From positions 1-5,309 of the forward strand of contig CATIQX010000053.1 of NCBI GenBank assembly GCA_949531795.1: a stretch of DNA of 5,309 nucleotides, given 5' to 3'. Numbering within the stretch: position 1 is the stretch's first letter; every line of letters begins with the position of its first letter. Source of the stretch: Cryomorphaceae bacterium (lineage in GTDB: Bacteria; Bacteroidota; Bacteroidia; Flavobacteriales; BACL11). The translations under genes were made by a program, and so were the position numbers. Of the stretch, positions 1-5,309 are shown in pieces. The notes under the pieces are model-generated. The model made no database searches, was not told where the DNA came from, and saw only the letters and a program-made list of their open reading frames with translations.

Positions 1-1
1 C

Positions 2-577
2 ACAAAAGGAACTGGCTTAAATCCTAATATATTATATGAAAAATATGATATTACTGAAGGAGGTTATGGTCGTAATAAAAACGAATACAACCTTACTTTG
101 ACTAATGAAAGCCGTGATGCTATACAAAGTTTTACAAATGTTTCTTCTATAAAAAGACAATATGAAAAAGCTGGAATTTATGCTGATTATATTTTCCCAC
201 ATGATAAAAACTACAAATGGAACAATGATAATTTTGGACCTATTACTGTTCCTTCAGCAGGAGAAACGGTAAGTATTACAACTAAAAACTTATCTATTTA
301 TAAGGATATAATTGAGCGTTACGAAAACAATAAATTAGAAGTTGTATCGGGTGAAATTTATATTAATGATAAATTAGCTACTACTTATACTTTCGCTATG
401 GATTATTTCTGGATGATGGGAGACAACAGACACAACTCGGCTGATAGTCGTTTTTGGGGATTTGTTCCTGAAAACCATATTGTAGGTAAGGCTCTTTTTG
501 TATGGATGAGCTGGGATAAAAATGCTAAAGGACTTAAAAAAATCAGATGGAACCGACTGTTTAGTAGTGTTAAATAA
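2..577 (+). CDS. lepB: Signal peptidase I (S26 family), C-terminal part, 5' end outside window
   Basis: Membrane-bound serine/lysine protease that removes signal peptides from exported proteins at the outer face of the cytoplasmic membrane. The frame is open from base 2 to TAA 575-577, giving 191 residues with no stop or convincing start, so the gene begins to the left. A TTG at 98 is only an internal Leu codon. The diagnostic S26 signature GDNRHNSADSR lies at 419-451 and is followed by FWGFVPENHIVGKA; it matches the conserved GDNRxNSxDSR box of signal peptidase I, which helps form the active site. The stretch NDNFGPITVP (about 224-253) resembles the inserted middle segment typical of the long Bacteroidota LepB proteins. 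The membrane anchor and the catalytic Ser and Lys must lie upstream of the window. The 3' end overlaps the WbqC-family gene, so the two are probably co-transcribed. The family call is near certain. Confidence 0.95.
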   Translation, partial: TKGTGLNPNILYEKYDITEGGYGRNKNEYNLTLTNESRDAIQSFTNVSSIKRQYEKAGIYADYIFPHDKNYKWNNDNFGPITVPSAGETVSITTKNLSIYKDIIERYENNKLEVVSGEIYINDKLATTYTFAMDYFWMMGDNRHNSADSRFWGFVPENHIVGKALFVWMSWDKNAKGLKKIRWNRLFSSVK

Positions 578-1178
578 TCCACTTTTACCAACTGCTTACT
601 TAGCTCCTATTTCTTATTACGCAATTTTTTTACAAAACCCAAATTGTAGTATTGAATTGTATGAACATTTTATAAAACAAAGCATCCGTAACAGATGTGA
701 TATTTATGGAGCTAATGGAAAATTACGCCTTAGCATTCCTAAAGAAAGAAAAGGTAGTAGCAAAACAATTATTAAAAACCTTAAAATTTCTTACAAACAG
801 GACTGGCAAAAGCAACACTGGTATGCAATAGAATCGGCTTACAACTCCTCCCCTTTTTTTGAATACTACAAGGATGAGTTAAAACCTTTTTTTGAAGAAA
901 AAGAAAAATATCTTGTAAACTTTAATAATAAGTTACAAAAAGCAATAATTAGCATGTTAAATCAAGAAAATTCACAAAAAAATACAACTAAATACTTCCA
1001 TAAGGGAGATTTTTTGGATCTAAGAAATTATACTTGGGAACTCAAAAAACAAAAAGAATATGATCAAGTATTTATGGAAAAGCAAGGTTTTATTTCTAAC
1101 CTATCTATTTTGGATTTACTATTTAATTTAGGCCCTGAAAGTGCGGATTACTTACATAATCTAGACCTTGTTATTTAG
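567..1178 (+). CDS. WbqC family protein
   Basis: Member of the WbqC-like family, found near polysaccharide and envelope genes; its biochemical role is not settled and I do not assign one. Recognisable blocks, counted from GTG 567 (203 aa), are PLLPTAYLAPISYY (5-18), a basic KQSIRNRCDIYGANGKL segment (37-53) leading to LSIP, the W..QHW.AIESAYNSSPFFEYY block (80-101), and a C-terminal ISNLSILDLLFNLG (176-189). Start choice: the family begins only a few residues before the LLPTAYL-type strand, and GTG 567 gives MLNNPLLPTAYL. The only ATG upstream, 522, would add 15 residues encoded entirely within the lepB end, without family resemblance. With GTG the overlap with lepB is 11 bp; with ATG it is 56 bp. 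There is no Shine-Dalgarno sequence in either case, as usual in Bacteroidota. The lepB-WbqC pairing is common in Flavobacteria and implies translation from one mRNA. Family call is firm, start moderately so. Confidence 0.87.
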   Translation: MLNNPLLPTAYLAPISYYAIFLQNPNCSIELYEHFIKQSIRNRCDIYGANGKLRLSIPKERKGSSKTIIKNLKISYKQDWQKQHWYAIESAYNSSPFFEYYKDELKPFFEEKEKYLVNFNNKLQKAIISMLNQENSQKNTTKYFHKGDFLDLRNYTWELKKQKEYDQVFMEKQGFISNLSILDLLFNLGPESADYLHNLDLVI

Positions 1179-1179
1179 C

Positions 1180-1197
1180 TATCCCTTATTAAGGATA
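1180..1197 (+). terminator. Small hairpin just after the WbqC gene, possible weak terminator
   Basis: Arms TATCCCTT (1180-1187) and AAGGATA (1191-1197) pair as seven base pairs with one unpaired C and a loop of ATT. It begins two bases after the TAG stop at 1176-1178. No T-run follows, and the stem is short and AT-rich, so it may be chance. Its position between two apparent transcription units is the main argument for a terminator. Confidence 0.25.
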
Positions 1198-1205
1198 AAT
1201 AAGTC

Positions 1206-1240
1206 TATCACCTAACTACTCATATCTAATATCAATTTTC
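1206..1240 (+). repeat. Degenerate 7-bp periodic tract upstream of the carboxylase -7 box
   Basis: Read in steps of seven, the tract is TATCACC (1206), TAACTAC (1213), TCATATC (1220), TAATATC (1227) and AATTTTC (1234). C occurs at 1205, 1212, 1219, 1226, 1233 and 1240, that is every seventh base up to the base before the TATTTTTG box. Three of the five units begin with TA. It is weaker than the tract before thrS but has the same period, the same T/A-rich unit ending in C, and the same phase relative to the -7 box. Alone it could be chance; the match with the second promoter is what supports it. Confidence 0.5.
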
Positions 1241-1248
1241 TATTTTTG
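1241..1248 (+). promoter_or_regulatory. Bacteroidota-type -7 promoter element for the acyl-CoA carboxylase gene
   Basis: TATTTTTG fits the Bacteroidota -7 consensus TAnnTTTG exactly. Transcription would begin a few bases downstream, near 1252-1255, leaving a leader of only about 10 nt before ATG 1264. No TTTG or TTG -33 element is found 17-23 bp upstream; the heptad tract occupies that place. An exact TAnnTTTG octamer is not rare in AT-rich DNA, so position is the main support. Confidence 0.5.
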
Positions 1249-1263
1249 ACAAAATTTTATAAA

Positions 1264-2895
1264 ATGGCAAACTTAGATTTCAACAAGAATGATGATAAGA
1301 TGAGGTTACTCATTTCAGAAATGAAAAGAAAACATGCTATAGTCTCTTTAGGTGGAGGAAAACAAAAAATTGACAAGCAACATTTAAAAGGAAAACTTAC
1401 TGCTCGTGAGAGAATTAATTACTTAAAAGATACAGACGCCAACTTTTTAGAAATTGGTGCTTTTGTAGGAGAAGGAATGTACGGCGAGTATGGAGGCTGC
1501 CCTTCAGGTGGAGTGGTTGCAGGGATTACCTATGTAAAGAATAGACAATGCATTGTTATTGCTAATGATGCTACAGTTAAAGCAGGTGCTTGGTTTCCTA
1601 TTACTTCCAAAAAGAATTTGCGTCTACAAGAAATTGCAATGGAGAACAGATTACCCATTATCTATTTAGTAGATAGTGCTGGCGTGTTTTTACCTATGCA
1701 GGATGAAATTTTCCCAGACAAAGAACACTTTGGGAGAATGTTTCGAAACAATGCTCGTATGAGCTCAATGGGAATTACTCAAATTTCTGCAGTTATGGGA
1801 GCATGTGTTGCAGGTGGGGCATACTTACCAATAATGAGTGATGAAGCCTTAATTGTAGACAAAACAGGAAGTATATTCTTAGCAGGAAGTTATCTTGTAA
1901 AAGCCGCTATTGGCGAGAGTATTGATAACGAAACTTTAGGGGGAGCTACAACTCATTGCGAAATTTCAGGGGTTACGGATTATAAGGCCAAAGACGATAA
2001 AGATGCTTTGGATAAAATCCGAAATATAATGGATAAAATCGGCGACACTGAAAAGGCGGGTTTTAATAGAAAAGAAAGCGCTGAGCCTAAGGAAGATCAA
2101 AAAGAGATTTACGGAATACTTCCTAGAGAAAGATCCAAACCTTATAACATGAAGGATATCATTGCTCGCCTAGTTGATGGTTCCAATTTTGAAGAATACA
2201 AAGAAGGATATGGGCAAACGATAATTTGCGGATATGCTAGAATTGATGGATGGGCAGTAGGTATTGTCGCCAACCAAAGAGAAATGATAAAAACCAAAAA
2301 AGGAGAAATGCAGTTTGGTGGTGTTATCTACTCCGATTCTGCTGACAAATCAGCTCGATTTATTGCCAATTGTAACCAAAAGAAAATACCATTAGTATTT
2401 TTACAGGATGTGACTGGCTTTATGGTTGGTTCACGCTCGGAACACGGTGGTATTATTAAGGATGGTGCAAAAATGGTAAATGCTATGGCTAATTCTGTAG
2501 TTCCAAAATTTACTATAATTATTGGTAATTCCTATGGAGCTGGAAACTATGCCATGTGTGGTAAGGCTTACGACCCAAGATTAATTGTAAGTTGGCCAAC
2601 CGCACAAATGGCCGTTATGGGAGGTGCACAAGCTGCTAAAGTTTTATTACAAATTGAAAAAGCTTCATTTAAATCAAAAGGTGAAGAAATGGATGAAAAA
2701 GCAGAAAAGAAACTTTTAAAAACTATTACTGATAAATATGATGCACAAACCTCTCCTTACTATGGAGCTTCTCGACTTTGGATTGATGCTATAATTGATC
2801 CTTTAGAAACTCGTAAAGTAATTTCTATGGGAATTGAAGCGGCTAATAATGCTCCTATTAAAGAAGCATATAATCCTGGAGTTATTCAATCTTAA
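1264..2895 (+). CDS. Acyl-CoA carboxylase beta (carboxyltransferase) subunit, methylcrotonyl-CoA carboxylase-like
   Basis: Cytoplasmic carboxyltransferase half of a biotin-dependent acyl-CoA carboxylase; it moves the carboxyl group from carboxybiotin to an acyl-CoA. From ATG 1264 the protein has 543 aa, a usual length for the family. Two crotonase-like domains are present. The N-terminal one has LTARERI (45-51), NDATVKAGAWFPIT (101-114) and the oxyanion-hole glycines in MGACVAGGAYLP (178-189). The C-terminal one has FLQDVTGFMVG (379-389) and GNSYGAGNYAMCG (421-433). The LPMQDEIFPDKEHFGRMF stretch (143-160) is what I recall for methylcrotonyl-CoA carboxylase beta, suggesting leucine degradation, but propionyl- or geranyl-CoA as substrate is not excluded. 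An in-frame TTG at 1246 would add six residues but lies inside the -7 box, favouring ATG 1264. The partner biotin carboxylase/biotin carrier subunit is not adjacent and must be encoded elsewhere. Gene appears intact. Confidence 0.93.
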   Translation: MANLDFNKNDDKMRLLISEMKRKHAIVSLGGGKQKIDKQHLKGKLTARERINYLKDTDANFLEIGAFVGEGMYGEYGGCPSGGVVAGITYVKNRQCIVIANDATVKAGAWFPITSKKNLRLQEIAMENRLPIIYLVDSAGVFLPMQDEIFPDKEHFGRMFRNNARMSSMGITQISAVMGACVAGGAYLPIMSDEALIVDKTGSIFLAGSYLVKAAIGESIDNETLGGATTHCEISGVTDYKAKDDKDALDKIRNIMDKIGDTEKAGFNRKESAEPKEDQKEIYGILPRERSKPYNMKDIIARLVDGSNFEEYKEGYGQTIICGYARIDGWAVGIVANQREMIKTKKGEMQFGGVIYSDSADKSARFIANCNQKKIPLVFLQDVTGFMVGSRSEHGGIIKDGAKMVNAMANSVVPKFTIIIGNSYGAGNYAMCGKAYDPRLIVSWPTAQMAVMGGAQAAKVLLQIEKASFKSKGEEMDEKAEKKLLKTITDKYDAQTSPYYGASRLWIDAIIDPLETRKVISMGIEAANNAPIKEAYNPGVIQS

Positions 2896-2965
2896 GTTTG
2901 TTTCAGTAGATTGGTTAGCAGTACAAAAAATGTTATAAATTTTAATTTAAAAACTTACCTTTATT

Positions 2966-3002
2966 TAGTGAAAGAGGAGTACATATACTCTTCCAATCAC
3001 TA
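2966..3002 (+). terminator. Imperfect hairpin after the carboxylase gene, probable terminator
   Basis: Outer arms TAGTGA (2966-2971) and TCACTA (2997-3002) give six pairs. Inner arms GAGGAGTA (2974-2981) and TACTCTTC (2986-2993) give eight pairs with one G-U, around the loop CATA. An AA/CAA internal loop separates the two stems. It stands 70 bp after the carboxylase stop and upstream of the proposed thrS -7 box, so it fits a terminator of the carboxylase mRNA. No T-run follows, so it is not a classical intrinsic terminator. If thrS were transcribed from further upstream it could instead be a leader structure. Confidence 0.42.
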
Positions 3003-3014
3003 TAATTGCAATTA
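3003..3014. other. 12-bp perfect palindrome, function unknown
   Basis: TAATTGCAATTA equals its own reverse complement and directly abuts the preceding hairpin. It could be an operator for a dimeric regulator, but it is AT-rich and such palindromes arise by chance. No second copy was seen in the window. Confidence 0.2.
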
Positions 3015-3025
3015 ATATAATGAAT

Positions 3026-3074
3026 TACTTCCTAAAATCTAACAACTAACAACTATTATCTAACAACTACTTCT
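3026..3074 (+). repeat. Seven tandem 7-bp units (TANNNNC) running into the thrS -7 box
   Basis: Units read TACTTCC (3026), TAAAATC (3033), TAACAAC (3040), TAACAAC (3047), TATTATC (3054), TAACAAC (3061) and TACTTCT (3068); the next step begins the -7 box at 3075. All seven begin with TA and six end with C. Three units are identical (TAACAAC), and the first and last differ only at their last base. The tract fills the region where a -33 element would be expected and stays in phase with the -7 box. It is directly visible; whether it acts in transcription or is a relic of slippage duplication is not known. Confidence 0.72.
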
Positions 3075-3082
3075 TATATTTG
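3075..3082 (+). promoter_or_regulatory. Bacteroidota-type -7 promoter element for thrS-infC
   Basis: TATATTTG fits TAnnTTTG exactly and lies 20 bp before the thrS ATG. The expected start of transcription is near 3086-3089, giving a leader of about 15 nt with no Shine-Dalgarno sequence but an A-rich stretch (AAAACAAAACGA) before the ATG. No TTTG -33 element is found at the usual 17-23 bp distance. With so short a leader there is no room for an E. coli-like thrS operator or a T-box on this transcript. Confidence 0.6.
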
Positions 3083-3102
3083 CAATCTTTAAAACAAAAC
3101 GA

Positions 3103-5046
3103 ATGATTGACATTACTCTTCCGGATGGAAGTATTAAACAAGTAGAAAGCGGAACTTCCCCAATGGATATTGCTATGGGAATTTCTGAAGGTCTGGCAAG
3201 AAATGTACTATCAGCTAGTGTAAACGGAGAAGTTTGGGATGCAAACCGATCTATCACTAGCAACTCCTCCCTCACCCTACATACTTGGAATGATAAGCAA
3301 GGAAAGATGAGTTTTTGGCATTCTACTGCACACATTATGGCTGAAGCATTAGAAGCACTTTACCCTGGTGTTAAGTTGGGGATTGGCCCTGCAATTGATA
3401 ATGGCTTTTACTATGATATTGATTTGGGTGAACGAGTTCTTTCTTCTGATGAATTGCCTATAATTGAGAAAAAGATGAAAGAATTGGCTTCTCAGAAAAT
3501 GTCATTTGAAAGAAAAGAAATTTCAAAAGAAGAAGCTATTGCATACTTTAGTAAAAAAGGAGATGAATACAAACTAGAATTATTAGAAGGGCTGGATGAC
3601 GGAACAATTACTTTTTACACTCAAGGTAATTTTACTGATTTATGTAGAGGACCACATATCCCATCTACCGGAAAAATAAAAGCAATTAAATTATTAACTA
3701 TTGCAGGTGCATACTGGAGAGGAGATGAAAACCGTAAGCAACTTACCCGTATTTATGGAGTTTCATTCCCAAAACAAAAAGAACTTACCGCACACCTAGA
3801 ATTATTGGAGGAAGCAAAAAAGCGTGACCACCGAAAACTAGGAAAGGAAATGGAATTATTTACTTTTTCCCAAAAAGTGGGGCAAGGGCTGCCTTTATGG
3901 CTACCAAAAGGAGCGCAACTCCGCGAAAAATTAGAAAACTTCCTTAAAAAAGCACAAACTAAGGCAGGTTACTTACCTGTAATAACACCACATATTGGCC
4001 ATAAGGATTTATATGTTTGTTCAGGACATTATGAAAAATATGGAGAGGATTCTTTTCAACCTATCAAAACTCCAAATGAGGGAGAGGAGTTTTTTCTTAA
4101 ACCTATGAATTGCCCTCACCATTGTGAGATTTACAAATCAAAACAATATTCATACCGTGACTTACCTGTTCGTTTCGCAGAGTTTGGTACAGTTTATCGT
4201 TATGAGCAATCAGGCGAATTACATGGATTAACTCGTGTTAGAGGATTTACACAAGATGATGCTCATTTATTTGTACGTCCTGATCAAGTTAAACAAGAAT
4301 TCATGTCAGTAATTGACTTGGTATTATATGTTTTTAAAGCCTTAGGATTTGAAGATTTTAAAGCACAAATTTCTTTAAGAGATCCTGAAAACAAAAAAAA
4401 ATACATTGGTTCGGATGAGAACTGGGAAAAAGCAGAATCAGCTATTATCCAAGCAGCTGCTGAAAAAGGGTTAGAAACAGTTATAGAATATGGTGAAGCT
4501 GCATTTTATGGTCCTAAGTTGGACTTTATGGTAAAAGATGCTTTAGGAAGAGAGTGGCAATTAGGAACTATTCAAGTTGACTACAATTTACCAGAGCGTT
4601 TTGAACTAGAATACACAGGTGCCGATAACCAAAAACATAGACCAGTAATGCTCCATAGAGCACCATTCGGATCGATGGAGCGATTTGTTGCAGTATTAAT
4701 AGAGCATTGTGGAGGTAACTTTCCACTTTGGCTAGCCCCTGACCAGTACATCATATTACCCATCAGCGAGAAATTTCATGATTATGCCGAAAAAGTATCT
4801 CAAGTATTAAAAAATTACGATATTTGCGGCCCAATTGATCATAGGGCTGAAACTACTGGTAGAAAGATAAGAGATGCAGAAGTTTCAAAAGTTCCTTACA
4901 TCATCATAGTTGGCGAAAGAGAGGAAAATGATGGAACTGTCTCCGTTCGTAAACATGGAGGTGAAGATTTAGGAAGCATTTCGGTTGATGGATTAGTAAC
5001 AAGAATAACAGAAGAAATAGATAATTTAATAGCTTTTAATAACTAA
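3103..5046 (+). CDS. thrS: Threonyl-tRNA synthetase
   Basis: Class II synthetase that charges tRNA-Thr with threonine in the cytoplasm and hydrolyses mischarged Ser-tRNA-Thr. It has 647 aa, full length (E. coli 642). Domains in order: N-terminal TGS domain (about 1-62); editing domain with HSTAH (His73, His77) and CRGPH (Cys181, His185), matching E. coli His73, His77, Cys182, His186; catalytic core (about 250-540) with motif 2 around RFAEFGTVYRYEQSGELHG (357-375) and motif 3 around HRAPFGSMERF (518-528); anticodon-binding domain (about 541-647). The zinc and threonine site is complete: Cys337 in MNCPHH, His388 in DDAH and His518, corresponding to E. coli Cys334, His385 and His511. ATG 3103 gives the canonical MIDITLPDGS start. 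infC follows after 13 bp with no terminator or promoter between, the widespread thrS-infC operon order. An A9 run at 4393-4401 encodes Lys codons. No defect seen. Confidence 0.99.
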   Translation: MIDITLPDGSIKQVESGTSPMDIAMGISEGLARNVLSASVNGEVWDANRSITSNSSLTLHTWNDKQGKMSFWHSTAHIMAEALEALYPGVKLGIGPAIDNGFYYDIDLGERVLSSDELPIIEKKMKELASQKMSFERKEISKEEAIAYFSKKGDEYKLELLEGLDDGTITFYTQGNFTDLCRGPHIPSTGKIKAIKLLTIAGAYWRGDENRKQLTRIYGVSFPKQKELTAHLELLEEAKKRDHRKLGKEMELFTFSQKVGQGLPLWLPKGAQLREKLENFLKKAQTKAGYLPVITPHIGHKDLYVCSGHYEKYGEDSFQPIKTPNEGEEFFLKPMNCPHHCEIYKSKQYSYRDLPVRFAEFGTVYRYEQSGELHGLTRVRGFTQDDAHLFVRPDQVKQEFMSVIDLVLYVFKALGFEDFKAQISLRDPENKKKYIGSDENWEKAESAIIQAAAEKGLETVIEYGEAAFYGPKLDFMVKDALGREWQLGTIQVDYNLPERFELEYTGADNQKHRPVMLHRAPFGSMERFVAVLIEHCGGNFPLWLAPDQYIILPISEKFHDYAEKVSQVLKNYDICGPIDHRAETTGRKIRDAEVSKVPYIIIVGEREENDGTVSVRKHGGEDLGSISVDGLVTRITEEIDNLIAFNN

Positions 5047-5059
5047 AAACGGCAACGCA

Positions 5060-5309
5060 ATCGCAAAAAAGAGACCATTCAGAGGTAGAGTAATAGAGAA
5101 AAAACTTCACCGAACTAACAGAGAAATAACAGCAGCATTCGTAAGAATGGTAGGTGAAGGAGGCGAACCAAATATTGTTTCGCTCGATGAGGCACTTAAA
5201 ATTGCCAGAAACCTTAACTTAGATTTAGTAGAAATATCTCCGAAAGCTGAACCACCAGTTTGTAAAATAATAGATTATAAGAAGTTTATTTACGACCAAA
5301 AGAAGAAGC
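5060..5309 (+). CDS. infC: Translation initiation factor IF-3, N-terminal part, non-canonical ATC start; 3' end outside window
   Basis: IF-3 binds the 30S subunit, keeps it apart from 50S and checks start codon and initiator tRNA pairing. The visible 83 codons are the N-terminal domain and the beginning of the linker helix: KLHRTNREI (15-23), VRMVGEGGEPNIVSLDEAL (28-46), LDLVEISPKAEPPVCKI (54-70) and DYKKFIYDQKKK (72-83). The frame is closed upstream by TAG 5030-5032, and between it and ATG 5147 there is no ATG, GTG, TTG or CTG. ATG 5147 would remove the first part of the domain. ATC 5060 gives (M)AKKRPFRGRVIEKKL, the expected Ala-Lys-rich start, 13 bp after the thrS stop; ATA 5039 is a less likely alternative. 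Rare start codons are known for infC (AUU in E. coli), where IF-3 represses its own translation. Similar autoregulation is inferred here. rpmI and rplT would be expected next. Confidence 0.93.
   Translation, partial: MAKKRPFRGRVIEKKLHRTNREITAAFVRMVGEGGEPNIVSLDEALKIARNLNLDLVEISPKAEPPVCKIIDYKKFIYDQKKK

Noticed and set aside
98..100. TTG as a start for the first gene
   Set aside because: The reading frame is open to the window edge and signal peptidase I needs its upstream membrane anchor and catalytic residues; TTG is an internal Leu codon.
536..542. A7 run at the lepB end as a programmed frameshift joining LepB to the WbqC frame
   Set aside because: Both proteins are complete without it, GTG 567 gives a normal start, and no stimulatory structure was seen.
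403..591. 62-codon open frame on the minus strand opposite lepB
   Set aside because: It lies opposite the conserved signal peptidase signature and WbqC start and resembles nothing known; a shadow of the real frames.
1246..1248. TTG as the carboxylase start
   Set aside because: It lies inside the TATTTTTG promoter box and adds six residues without family support; ATG 1264 fits better.
2911..2943. Alternative promoter: TTGG at 2911 and TAAATTTT at 2936
   Set aside because: The spacing of 21 bp is acceptable but the -7 element lacks the final G and the TATATTTG at 3075 is a better match closer to thrS.
2940..2952. Inverted repeat TTTTAA-T-TTAAAA
   Set aside because: Pure A/T with a one-base centre; expected by chance in this composition.
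3026..3074. CRISPR-like or mobile-element interpretation of the 7-bp repeats
   Set aside because: Units are far too short, there are no spacers, no cas genes, no transposase and no target-site duplications in the window.
3060..3335. 91-codon open frame on the minus strand over the thrS start
   Set aside because: It is antisense to the conserved TGS domain of thrS, has no recognisable motif, and would run across the promoter region.
4393..4401. A9 run within thrS as a slippage or phase-variation site
   Set aside because: Poly-Lys AAA codons are common in AT-rich genomes, and switching off an essential synthetase gene is implausible.
4581..4763. 60-codon open frame on the minus strand within thrS
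   Set aside because: Opposite the conserved motif 3 region of thrS; no family resemblance.

Overview
The window looks like chromosomal DNA from a member of the Bacteroidota, most likely order Flavobacteriales. The basis is low GC (about one third, by eye), no Shine-Dalgarno sequences ahead of the genes, A-rich start contexts, two promoter boxes of the TAnnTTTG type that is characteristic of this phylum, a Bacteroidota-style signal peptidase I followed by a WbqC-family gene, and an IF-3 with the DYKKF variant. This placement is inferred from remembered family features, not from a search.

Layout, all on the + strand: (1) the 3' part of lepB (signal peptidase I), cut by the left edge; (2) a WbqC-family gene that overlaps the lepB end and probably starts at GTG 567; (3) an 85-bp gap with a small hairpin, degenerate 7-bp repeats and a TATTTTTG box; (4) a complete carboxyltransferase (beta) subunit of a biotin-dependent acyl-CoA carboxylase, closest to methylcrotonyl-CoA carboxylase; (5) a 207-bp gap with an imperfect 37-nt hairpin, a 12-bp palindrome, a heptad repeat tract and a TATATTTG box; (6) a complete threonyl-tRNA synthetase gene, thrS; (7) the 5' part of infC (translation initiation factor IF-3), cut by the right edge. 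infC has no ATG, GTG, TTG or CTG start in its proper place and probably starts at ATC 5060.

Three transcription units are likely: lepB-WbqC (protein export and envelope), the carboxylase alone (probably branched-chain amino acid or acyl-CoA metabolism), and thrS-infC, which normally continues into rpmI-rplT (translation). The coding content is ordinary core genome.

The most unusual signal is in the two promoter regions. Upstream of thrS, eight consecutive 7-bp steps all begin with TA, and the last of them is the -7 box itself. Upstream of the carboxylase a weaker version has C at every seventh position up to the base before the -7 box. Neither promoter shows a TTTG -33 element at the usual distance, so the heptad tract may take its place. 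That reading is inference; the periodicity itself can be read directly from the bases.
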